Position numbers and translations under genes: made by a program. From contig OY540809.1 in assembly GCA_961205875.1 (NCBI GenBank), positions 46,776,608-46,840,607 on the forward strand: 64,000 nt of DNA. The letters run 5' to 3'. Within the stretch, counting starts at the first letter, position 1; every line of letters starts with the position of its first letter. The DNA comes from Sialis fuliginosa. Taxonomy: Eukaryota; Arthropoda; Insecta; Megaloptera; Sialidae. The notes under the pieces are model-generated. The model was not told the origin of the DNA, did no database searches, and saw nothing but the letters and a program-made list of their open reading frames with translations. Positions 42,901 to 56,300 of the stretch are shown one piece after another.

Positions 42901-45900
42901 TGCAGGCTTTCATGGTCTAATTCCCGATGTTTGTTTTTAAAGTTAATCAAACTCGATATCAAATATTGAAATCATAAGTTAAACACAACCCTTAATGTTG
43001 ATTTAATTCATAGACTAAAGCGCTAGCATCTATTAATTTTATATTTGTGTGAAACCGTCCGGGTCGCTTTTAATACTATTAAAGATGCTTGTTCCAAACA
43101 TCCAAATTCATAACAGAACGATGTTTTAAACAATAAGAGTCAGTTTACTACAGACCTTTTGGGTAGTGGGTAAATCGAAAACGTTTTCTAATAAATATTA
43201 TTTCTAAATTTATAATCATAATGCATACATTTTCAATTCGTTTATTAATAAAGGATTTTTAATATAATAGTTACTCGAATTTATTTTTATGTTTAATTGT
43301 TAAATTGTATGTTATCCTAACATATTAAAAAACGCAACGTCTCTCTGTCTGTCGAATGAATCATTATCACTCGAAAATAACTTATCCGATTTACGTGTTT
43401 TTTTTTAATTCATAGATATTTTTTTCAAATATTCGATGGTTCTATACTTTATTTATACAGTACATTTCATCTATGTATAAAAAAGTAAAACCTGAACACT
43501 TTAAGGATGTATGGCACGTACAGTCTGAGTCAAAAATAATGTAAATCTAGATGCAATCAACGATCTAAATCAAATTATCAATTATTCACTTTAAATGCTT
43601 ATAAGAAAGTCAAATTGGTTTATTATACTACATAAACTATAAAAATACTTTTGTTTAAAACCTTATTTCCCATTATTGACTGTTATTTTAGAATTTTAGA
43701 TAAAAAATTAATATTTGTGTTGATAATACGAAAAAATTTTATTCTGAATTCATCTGTCAGATATAAAAACAAAAGAAGTATTTTATTGTTATAAATGACA
43801 TAAATTAAAATATTTTTAAATAACACTATTTAGAACATACAAATGTAATGAAAATAACAATATTAGTACTTCATATGCTTACATATATGAAAAAATATTT
43901 AATAAAAACAAATCATTACATTTCAGTACGCCATTTTTTTTTTATATTTTTCACCAATAATTTTTTTTTCTCACAATTTAGTTCTGTATGTGTATAATTT
44001 TTTTTATGAAACTTGTTGCTAAATATGTAAGTGACGTGTTATGAAAATTTGAGATTTTTGTCGATGCTTGAACCATGTGTTTTATTGGACTTTGTAAATA
44101 CACCATTCTGCCATAAGAGCCCATGTTAATTTATAAAAATAATAACTTTGAACCTATGTTGTAAAACCTTTTGAAATTTTGTGTGGGTGCTTAAGATTTA
44201 TAAAGGAGTAACGTCTCCAAATTTCAACTATTTCTCGTTGAAATTAAATACCTGCCATACATCCTTAAATGCTCCACCCTGTGTACTTATAATATTACAT
44301 ATGTATTATATTATGTAGGTGTATGAATTCATGACGTTTGATCTTTAAAAATTTTATGAATACATATTTTACACCCACACTAAATTCAACTCTAGTTTTC
44401 TTTGTTTTTTTTTTCATCCCTCATTTTCTTCGAATACAGTTCATTATTTTTATGTATGTTTCATTTGACATTACATTACCTAACACATATTCATGGGCGC
44501 CGGGAGGGAGGGGCAAGGAGGTGCATACATGAAAAAATCAAGAAATACAATTTTTATTTTAAAATTCACTCTTTGAATAACAGTTTAAGTCATAGGTGTC
44601 CAATCTTTTGAATTTTCAGGGCCGCAGGTCAGAATACAAAACTGAGGACCTTTTTTTGCCGTGTCAATTTCAATTCCTAATTTTATAAATTTAAATAAAG
44701 GTAGATTAGGAAAAATAAAAACTGAAGACTTTTTTTTAGTCATGTTAATTTCAATGCAGGTATATTATTACCTATATCTAGATGCACCCCCTTGAAAAAA
44801 ATTCTGCCGGCGCCCATGCACATATTTTATATATTATTTAAACAAAACCACCTCTTCTTTTATGTACACTGTTGATTACTGAAACCAGAGGTTGCCAAAC
44901 TGTCTATTATTTTATAAATGAGAGTAACTCTGTCTGTCTCTTTGTTTGATATCATTTTCACGCCTAAACCGCTGAACTGATCTTAATGAAATTTAACAGG
45001 GAGATAGCGTGTGCGTGTCTGTCTGTCTGTCTGTCGAGTGAATTCTTATCACACACATATAACTCATAAACCGATATTAATGAAACTTAGTCGGATGGTT
45101 GGGTCTGGCTTGAGGACGGTCCCATTTTAAAATCATCAAAATCGTGTGTAAGTGGGAGGGGTGACATCCCAAAATATTTATTTATTTCAAGATATCTCAA
45201 GAATGACACATGTTACGTGAAAATTTTATAGAATCTTTTTTGTAGAACGTTTTTTTGTAAAATATTCCCTTACAAAGATTTATCTCAATTATCTTTAAGA
45301 AATCGTCATTTTATTATTTTTTTTAATTGATATATTAAATGTAATTTTGACGTTTGCATTTTAGATTTAGATTGAAATTGTCAAAAAATTAAAAATATAC
45401 GCAAAAATAATTCGGTGTGTTTTAAGAAATTTTTTTTAGTAAAATTAAATGGTTAACCAATTTAGGCAAATTATCTGAATACTTTATCGGTTTTTATTTA
45501 ATTTGTTGAATAATTAATTACCTTTAATGAATTTAGCACGAGGAAGCACTGTGCATTTACTTGGCAGTTGTTTTTTAGTTGTATTAAAAATTGTAATCGA
45601 TTTATTATATTAAAAGATAATTTTCAACAGCTAAAACTGGTTTTAATGAACCTATTTTAAAACAATTAATTAGGGAGAGAATAAGTACGTAAATAAGATT
45701 TGACATGCCTACCCCTTAGGTAATTAATGTTAATCAGTTCTGTTCTGGCAGCGGCCTACGTTATCATGTCTTTAAACGTGTTACGACACACTTGAAACGT
45801 GTTATGTCACACCTGAACTGCAATTACAGTGTTTGGCAGTCACATAATATTCTGTGTATTTATAATTGTTATAAAAACATTCGATTAGTGTTATTTTCTA

Positions 45901-48900
45901 TAATTGAAAGATCTTGTGAAGTTAATGAAAAGGCAATGTGTGATTTTGTAATTGTAACTTAGTGATTAATGTTGATAAAAGGACAATATTGTTGATTTGT
46001 GTTTGTTTTATTCATGAACGACGAAAGGAGAGCAGATTAGTGACAGTGTGTGAGACGTGGCGATGCCACCATCTTATGTAATAATATTACACGCTCTCTA
46101 TATAATAATTTCAGATGGGACGCCTTGGTACGACCCTGATCAGAACTTCCACGCTCACGATTTATCGGTGATGCCGTTCGCGGCTATCTGCGGAAACCTG
46201 AGCAAGGACTACGATGAAGTGGAGTGTTACCCTATACCGGATGCATTCAATCCGTGCGAAGACCTGATGGGTAACTGGCTGCTTCGTATTCCTGCTTGGT
46301 TTGTGGCTCTGGCGGCCATCGTCGGGAATATCGCGGTTGCTGTTGTACTTGTCAGGTAAGAAATAGTGTATTAAGGGGAGATTCTCATCTAGCGACCCAA
46401 AAATTACGTGATTTTCGCGATTTTTTTTCTTATGGAAGGAAGTAAATAAAGTAGTCAAGTTTTTTGGTACTTATTAAATATGTTATTAACTACTTTTACA
46501 AATTTTTATGAACAAAAATACCGAATAGTTTATTAGTTATATGCATTCAAAGATAGTCATCGATAGTCAAAGATAGTCACCTCCACGGGCGGCAAGGTAA
46601 CGCATCCAATTTTTGTCTGAAATCAAAAAATCAAAGTTTTTTATAAAATAGAAGACATTTGCTGGATCCTGCACTAAAATCACTAACTAAGTTAAGTTGA
46701 AAATCAACAAAATGGCGGACTTGCAAAAAAAAATTTTTTTCGCACTTTATTGGCTCTAAAAAGTGCTGTAACAATAAAAATAATGATTGTAAAATTATGA
46801 TTTTAGTTCAAGATCCAGAAAATTTAATTATCTTTAAAATAAAAAAAAATTCATATCGATATCTATAGTAGTTTTTGAGATATCTTGCCGCCCGTCTCAG
46901 AAAACATGGTTTCGAGAAATACGCGTTTAAAGTTTTAGTATAACATGTATATATGTGTGTATATATTGACTATAGCTTAAAAAAAAAATTGAATTCGGCA
47001 AAACGGGTTTCACGAGCGTATTCTACGAGACATTTGCCAACTTTTTAAGCAAAAAAAAAAAAATCGATTTTTTGGTCGTGCTTGATGAGAACCTCCCCTT
47101 AAATAAGGATATCGTGGACTACAATTTAAAATACAAGGTGTTCCAGACCATTTTATTTAAATAAATTATAGTTTTAAATTTAAAATTTTCTTGACAAAAG
47201 TTGTTAATTAATTTAAATATATTTTACTTCCTCGCAATATCGAAGATACGAGAAGCTTTGTGATCGTTTCAGATTGAGACAAACAAAATGTTCTCCGATT
47301 TCAAAATTTAAAATTGATTTATCCGTTTCACGTCAAGGCAAACACTTTTCATTCCGTGTCTGTCTGTCCGTCCGTCTGTCCCCTGAATCCTTGTCACACG
47401 CATAACTCATGAACCACTGAACCGATATTATTGAAACTTGGTCGGATGGTTGGGTCTGGCTTGAGTACGGTCTCATTTAAAAATCATCAAAATCGTGTGT
47501 AAGGGGGAGGGGTGACATCCCAAAGTATTTATTTTTTCAAGATATCTCAAGAACGACACATGTTACGTGAAAATTTTATAGAATATTTAAACAAAAAATA
47601 TTAAAACGGTCGGAGAGCCCCATGGTTCCCCCGCGGGCATAGGCTTGAGGACCTCTGTATTAGAGTAACACCACACATACATTTTTGTTTTGAATTAATC
47701 ATTATGGGCTTAAATGGAAAAGTTTGGAAATAAAATGTAACACATTCCCATATTTTGGTTTTATTACTTTCATGAAAATATCTAAATCATGTTTCTCGTT
47801 GTAGTTAAAAGGGTTTCACTTTATATGTTTTTCATAATTAATGTTCTCAGTAACCATTTTAACACTTTCGTCATAAAATATTCAATTATATATAGAATTG
47901 ACTATTTTATTCAAATAAGTAGACATATTTTGAAATCGATAATCATTTTTAATCTAGTATTTGAATTATTAATAACAAGGGAACCTTTTTAAGTGATAAA
48001 ATCGTATCGAATTCAAATTTTGTATATAGTTAGAGGGGGTCAAGGGTAGTAAGAAAAAAAATATCTTAGCTGCGGTAAAACAGTTTAAGGGGGTGAAATA
48101 CCCCTATGAAAAATTGTAAAATAATCATTTTTTTTCAAATATCTTCGAAACCAATAAAAATTTAAAAAGAAATGTACTGTACAGTATTTTATGGATTTTT
48201 TACACTCTTTTGAGTAGTTATTGCCCCCCCCCCCTGCTGATGGGGGTACAGCTTCGCCCCCTCCCCTGTCCCCCGGTTCCGGTGGCACTATAATATTTTA
48301 AAATATTTGACTTTGCTATATCGTATCAAATACTGCTAAAACGAAATATAAATATGTATTTCAGATAGCATACAATATCCAAATAATAAATAAACCTATG
48401 ACCCTGCAATATTTCATCTGTCTTATACTCTATTTAAGATGTCGTCTATCTTACGCTATACATTTTACGTGACCTCACAAAATGTCTACTTTATGTCATC
48501 TATGATTGCATTTTCAATTCTCTTCCGTTACTTTACTATAATATTTCATTTATTCCGCACGTGACTTTTCTTAAATCAAACCTCTTTAAAATAATGACTG
48601 TTAGAGACCTAACTTCATATGAGGCATGTGATTGTTATTCATTATTATTAATCTTTGATGCTACAAAATCAAAGTCTGAACTTTTAGGGACAAGTAATTT
48701 TATGATTGATTATTATAGATTTTGGGGCGTAGAATTCGAAAAAAATAACTCGGACTGGAGAAAAGTGGTGCAACATCCTTAAAAATGGGGTTGAAGGGTA
48801 AAAACTCCGTTTAAAAGTTTTTTAAAAATTTATCTTAAAATCTAAATCGATGATGGTTTTTTTTTGATGATTTTTGGGTTCAGAGTTTTGATGTTATACG

Positions 48901-51900
48901 TAATTAATAGTAGAGAAATAAATTGCTGGATCCTTACTTTAGACTCAACCTATATAATATAATATTGAGTGCTTTGTAGATGCAAGATATACTCAACAAA
49001 AAACGTTTGTGGTTTTAGAATGCCGTATCGTTTCAAACTGATACCTAATGCTCTTTGTAGTATTTGTAGAACACTTTTAATAAAGGTATTTGAATATATC
49101 CGTACCCCGATTACTTATCAAGAAATATACCGAATAAAAACTTATTTAATTTCAGTGGAAAGCTTTACTCCAGCTCTTTAAAACTCTTGAGATTTTTACA
49201 ACTTAAATAAATAAATAAGTAAACATTTTATTCATTTTCGCTACAAAGTATATAACATATACAATAGGGTGTTTTTAAAATGTTTTTTAATTTTTATTTT
49301 TTCGGTCCCGCAGGTCTATGTTTTAGTTTTGGATCAAAAGTAAAATGTCCCAAAATTTCAGACTCATAGATCAAACCTGTGGACGGCGCAAACCGAGTCT
49401 TTTTCCCATTTGATTAACATGGGAAAAATTACTTTTTTAATTATGCGTGAATATCTCGTTGAAAAATTTATTTGTTTTAATTTCTTACAGCAGCATATCA
49501 TAGAGAATTAAATTTCATACAAAAGAGATCCTTCATAGATCGAATATTTTTAAAGATATGTTCGTTTAAACATTTATCATAAAAAGTAAAATCCAATTTT
49601 TATGATAATTTTTTTAAACAAAAATTTCTTAAAATTTATTGGATTTATGAATTGAGCACTTAATTCTCTACAAAATATTCCCCTGAGAAATTTTCAAAAA
49701 AAATTTTTTTCAACGAGATATTCACGCGTAAGTAAAATTTTCCCATGTTAATCAAATGGTTTGCGCCGTCCACAGGTTTGATCTATGAGTCTGAAATTTT
49801 GGTACAGTTAACTTTTGATCCAAAACTAAAACATAGGCCAATGGGACCGAAAAAAAACATAAAAATACCCTTTTATACATACATTACATATGTATAACAT
49901 ATTCTACTGTATAATTTTGGGTAAAGTTATAATTAATGTCATATTTTATACAGTTCTAGGTTCCGTATGACAGTACCGAAACTATTGATGTGTAATCTTT
50001 CGGTAGCTGACTTTTGCATGGGACTGTACCTTCTCATGATAACTGCAATGGACGCTCACTCTATTGGTGATTACTTTAACCATGCTATCGACTGGCAAAG
50101 GGGTAAGTAACATCTTATTTTTTTTAAATAAAATTCGTAACTTAATTTAGGGGGAATATATGACTAGACGGTGGAAAAAACGGTGAATTTTGGGAATTAT
50201 AGGCGGTTTACCCGTGAAAAGCTAACAAACAGACACACTTTTGCATTTATAATATAAGTATGGATTATTTAAAATTTCTTATTCATGAAAACAGAGAATA
50301 CATGCAATAGGCATGATGCCTAATTTTTAAAAACTATTTTATGATGATCTCACGTGTCTCTTATTTCCAAAAAAATGCTTATTTCTGCAGAAAATAAAGG
50401 TTTAATCACATTTTAAAACTAATTTTGAATTTGACGCCAAAACGCTCGCAGGTGTCATGACGCATTTGTGACGTCACGCCTATGTAAACACTCCTTGTCA
50501 ACTATAATAAATCCTTGTTCCATCGCTAACGTTTCTCGGTTTTACTTTTGGTAACACAAAACTGAGCAAATTGATAATTTAAAACCACAAAATAATTTAT
50601 AAACAGTGCAGATATTAATCAAACAAAGGTGTGACGTCATCCACTCTGACTGGTGTTTTATCAAACATGGCGTTTTTATTTGAACAAAAATCATATTAAT
50701 CTCGCTTTTAATTTAAAAATAAATACATTTTTACCTATTTCATTATTTAAAATCATAATTTCAGTGATACTTTGTTACTGGCATGGTATTTGATGGAACA
50801 GCTTGTGTATATTATCATTATTTATCTGATTTGCTGGAAACATATGTTATGTTTTAGCGCAAAGGGTGGAACGGCATGTACCCCCCACCATATGTAACAA
50901 TGACAGTTCCCTTTAAACGAGATATTCATGGATAGGCACCTAAACATGTAACCATACATAATGGTAGGAGATCCGACATAGGAACGACCTTCACCCATCT
51001 GTTTAATGGATGAAAAGTATTTTTTATCAAATTTAGTATGTTAAAAAATATATTGCGAGTGAGTTGGCTAAAAAATTCCTGACAAGGCTATGATTAATTA
51101 AAATTGAAAAAAAATGTATCGCTCTCCTTCTCTATTGCATGAACAAATAGCATGCGCACTCTCTGTCACCCGACGGCCTTCCGCGCGCAGCTCCAATGCT
51201 GCGTCCTCTTCTATCGCACATGAGTGCAATGTTATCATATCATAATCATAACCTTGACAGGATTTTTTTAGCCAACCCACTCGCGATATATTTTTTAACA
51301 TACTAAATTTGATAAAAAATACTTCTCATCCATTAAACAGATGGGTGAAGGTAGTTCTTATGTCGGATCTTAGACTATAATGCCATCTAGTATTTTGAGA
51401 CGTATTCAATGTTAAATTAAATACATTATAAAGCTGGAACGATGCGGATTTGAATCTGCTGATGAGACATATTAGTATGTTTAATATATGACAGGTCCCG
51501 GATGCCAAGTTGCCGGCTTCCTGACGGTGTTCGGTAACGTGTTGTCCATCTTCACGCTGGCGGTGATAACGTGCGAGCGTTGGTACACAATAACGTGGGC
51601 TATACACTTGAACAAGCGTCTGAAGCTCAGCACAGCAATGCACATCATGTTCGTGGGGTGGCTGTACGCGATCACAATGGCTGTGTTGCCGCTGTTCGGT
51701 GTTAGCGGTTACTCACGTACAAGGTTGGTAATGTTGTGGTTTTTACTGTACCCATAGACATAGAGAATGGACCACGCATCTCACTCGAACACAGAGTCGT
51801 GTCAAAAGAAAGAGATAGAAACAGGTTTGGAATATACTTGTCCTTTTCTTGGCCCCGAACATTAAAAATATTCATAGATATATATAAAGAGATTAAAAAA

Positions 51901-53350
51901 CAAAAAATAAACAAAATTATTAAAAAAAAAAAAACAATTATTGATTTCTAAATAATATAAGTTTCGAATTTTTTGACCCAATTTTAATATCTTGTTCTTC
52001 CTTTTTCGTAGTTTCGTAATGTAACCTAATATCAACAAAAATATTTAAAATTTTGTTAAGTAAATCTTGTATGTGCTGTTTGTAAATGCAGCAATCCACC
52101 TCATCATTTTGTAGCAAAGCAACCACATGGGAATTGATTTAAAACTACTTTTTATTAATATATATTTAATATTGTTGGTAGCAAAAATGTTATTTTCCCG
52201 GAATATCCGTTCATAGTTTTACAAATTTCTATCAGATCAATTGATGTTTTTTTTTAATTTCCTCGATGAAATATGAACCATTATAGTATGTTTATTGTTT
52301 ATATTATTTACTTTTCTAATAAAAAACTTATTGCACAAAAATCACAAGAATATATCTGACAGAAATACTACCCTGAACTATAGTAAAAAAACTTAGAAAA
52401 AGAGAGATATATGTCCAAACTACACTGCATCTCTCTCTGACTTTTTGCACAGATGTTACACCATTGTGTTAATACAGAATGCACTGTCCATTCTCTATGT
52501 CTATGAATAATATCATATAAATAAAATATATTACTAGAGAGCGCTGGTTGATACGAGAAAATGAAGTCCACTTTTTAATAAAAATTACAGTTGTATTTTT
52601 GTATTAAAAAAAAACATCTGCCAAGTAAATGCACAGTGCTTCCTCTTGTTAAATTCACCAAAGGTAGTTAATTATTGAACAATTTAAATAAAAACCGATA
52701 GTGTTTAGATAAATTGCCAGGAATTGGTTAACCATTTAATTTTTATACAATTTTACTAAAAAATATTAGTTCGAAATTTTTCTTAAAACGCACCTTGTTA
52801 ATTCCAGAAAATTGATATGGTAACAACGCTAGGTAATATACTATGAATCCTAGGTATATATTTCCTTATCTAAGGTGTTGTTTTCACTCCAGTCAGTATA
52901 TTGGTATTATATCTCTTTGATATCAAATAAAGGGGTATGTCTGGATTTAGATACATTGTCCCTGAACAAAGGTTTACAAACAATACATATACCTACGTAT
53001 ATCTACCCAATTGAATCTAAAATAAAGTGTCTTTTATTAAAATCTATTTATACTTGTATATTATTCTATTTTTGAACAATTTGCAAATGTACTATATTAC
53101 GCATTAATGCAGAGGTTCCCATAATGTGCAGGCTCATCCATCCTATTCATTTAATGTTAATGAATAAATAATTAATAATAATAATGATTTTAAATGCCGC
53201 CATAAAAAATCTATGCTTCCTTGCAATATCGAAGATACGAGAAGCTTTGTGATCGTTTCAGATTGAGACAAAATAAATGTTCTCCGATTTCAAAATTTTA
53301 AATTGATTTATCTGTTTCACGTCAAGACAAACACTTTTCGTTCCGTGTCT

Positions 53351-53381
<31 letters not shown>

Positions 53382-56300
53382 CCCTGAATCCTTGTCACAC
53401 GCATAACTCGTAACATCCCAAAAAATTTTTTTTTCAAGATATCTCAAGAACGACACATTTTACGTGAAAATTTTATAGAATCTTTTTTGTAGAGCATTAA
53501 ATTTTCTATAATATGGGTCTACAACGTTTGTTGTAAAATATTCCCTTACAAAGATTTATCTCAATTTATTTTAAAAATTCGTGTTTTATTTTTGTAAATT
53601 GATATTTGCTTGGACATATTAAATGTCATTTTGACATTTGTCAGAAAATTAAAAATATAAGAAAAAATAATCAGGTGTGTTTTGAGAAAAATTTCGAACT
53701 AATATTTTTTAGTAAAATTGTATAAAAATTAAATGGTTAACCAATTCCAGGCAATTTATCTCAACATTATCGGTTTTTATTTAAATTGTTGAATAATTAA
53801 CTACCTTTGGTGAATTTAGCACGAGGAAGCACTGTGCATTTACTTGGCAGATGTTTTTTTTACGTATAACCGAAATGTATTTGAACAAAAACAAGGAAAA
53901 ATCAAATGACACATTTCAAATAATATTTATATTTGAATGTTGCGAATCATGTATGGTTTTATTCTAAAAAATATTACGACATCTGACAATACAATCAAAT
54001 TTATTTTGAAGATGATTGACAAGGATAAATAAAATACAGTGTAACCTCAATATAACGAGCCTCAATAAAACGATTTCCTCGATTTAACAAATTTTTCGAA
54101 ATCCCCTAGAACTGCCCGTAAGAGCTAATGCAAAATATACCTTTATATTACGAATACATTTGTCAACAACCTCTTTATAACGAATTCAGACACGTTAAAT
54201 TTTTCGTAAGACAATCATTATTGTTTTTTTTTGCTGTTTGTCACTGTTGCTAGTTTTAAAGTTGCAATGGCTGAAAAACAAAAAAGGTGTTTCTTAACCG
54301 TCGCAAAGAAACGAGAAATCATTAAGTATGTAGACGAGAATTCTACAACGAAAAAAATAGACATCGCTACATTCTTATAACGAATTGTAGACCAACCTAA
54401 CCTTTATATAACAAACCTCACTGTAACAAATTACTTGGTATAACGAATATTTTCAACTTCCCTTCAGTTTTGTTATATCGAGGTTGCACTGACGTATATA
54501 TATAAAAGGATAAATAAAATACTCGTATGTACATATATATTTGAAACCACATTAATCGAATATGTGGTTCTCGACTGATAACCGCACTAGGTGAGACAGA
54601 CAGACAGACAGAGAGAGGGGGGGGGGGGGGACTTGCGTTTTATAATATATACATAGATAATAAATGTTTTGTTTATACAGTATTTGCTTGCCATTGGAAC
54701 ACCGAAAAACTGTGGATGCCCTTTATCTGTTCGTCTTATTGGCGTTCAACGCTCTAGCTTTCGTTTTGATCTGCGTGTGCTATGCCAGCATGTACCGCTC
54801 TGTGAGATGGGGTGGAGGAACCAGAGGGGATCACACCTGCGCTGCTCCTGCTACAAGGTAGGTACTACCCCTTCTAAGTACTACACCTTTTCCAATAATT
54901 GTATTTCAGAAAGCATCAATTGGCACGATGCGTAATTTTTAAAAACTATTTTATGATGATCTTACGTGTCTCTTATTTCCAGAAAAATGCTTATTTCTAC
55001 AGAAAATAAAGGTTTAATCACAAAAACTGACCCTTTTAAAACTGATTTTGAATTTGACGCCAAAACGCTCGCGTTTGTGACGTCACGCCTATGTAAACAC
55101 TTCTTGTAAACTATAATAAATTCTTGTTCGAAATATCAATCGGTTTTTGAGCGCGCATCAAAGGATTTCAATACGCAAATATCTATCTTTACCCCCCCCC
55201 CCCCCCACCTGACTTTTTCAATTAGTTCAATTCTTATAGATAAAAAACATAATCGTTATTATAATTTTTGGTTTCTAATAGGGTGACCCTTTTTTAAGAA
55301 GGTAATGCGGGGCTGAATTTTTTGGGGAGGGGGGGGTAAATTGTTTTTTTTTGGGGGATGTTAGAAAGATTTTTTTAGGAGGGGGGCTAGGAATTTTTTT
55401 GGGGGGGGGGAATTTTTTTTTAACAGTAATAATTTTATTGCAATTAAAATATTTTTTTAATTAAAAAAATGATTAAATTAATTTTATAATAAGTATTCAT
55501 TAATAATTTTTGACTGGTCTATCTGCATTATTTGTGAAATAAAGTTTGAAAACCGTGTGTGGATGACCAATTTGAGATATTCACAAACATAACAAATATT
55601 TGTCACATCTACATCACCAATACGCATCACCATGTCAAGTGCCGCCATTATACAGTGTATTCCAAGTTGATTAAGACATAGGAAATTTAACATGGGGGCA
55701 ATTAGAAGTGTTGTAGTAACCTTTGGTCTAATTTAACGATGTTTGATTGGTGCATTTTGAAATGCCGCCACAAAATTTAATAAAATAGTCATTCGTATTT
55801 TGTTTTTAAATTTATATCTGCCAAAAAATATTATTATAATTTTATCTAGGATGCTTACTTTAATTTATTGTTGAAAACAAAATACTGTTGATTAATTTAA
55901 AATTTATCAGTTAGTTTCGAGGCGGCATTTCAAAATGCACCAATCACACTTCGTTAAATTTGACCAAAGGTTACTACAACATTTCTAATTGTACCCATGT
56001 TAAATTTCCTTTGTCTTAATCAACTTGGAATACACTGTATAACACAGTTAAAATTCTTACGCTCTATGTGTATGGTACTAGCATATTTCTTTACCAGTGA
56101 CTGACACCCTTAAGGGTTATATGGACGGACAATCAGATACAAAAGTAGCTAAATTTTGAAATATACAAATATCTGCGTTATAAATATCGTAATAGATGTT
56201 ATAAATAATACAAATTATAACTAGAGTCGTTAACTTACATATATGAAGCTAATTTTTCCTCTCCAATGACTATTTTGTTAAATTTATACAAATTCTAATA

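Noticed and set aside
46162-46458. 98-residue reverse frame over the TM1 exon
   Set aside because: Shadow of the receptor exon; no conserved features of its own.
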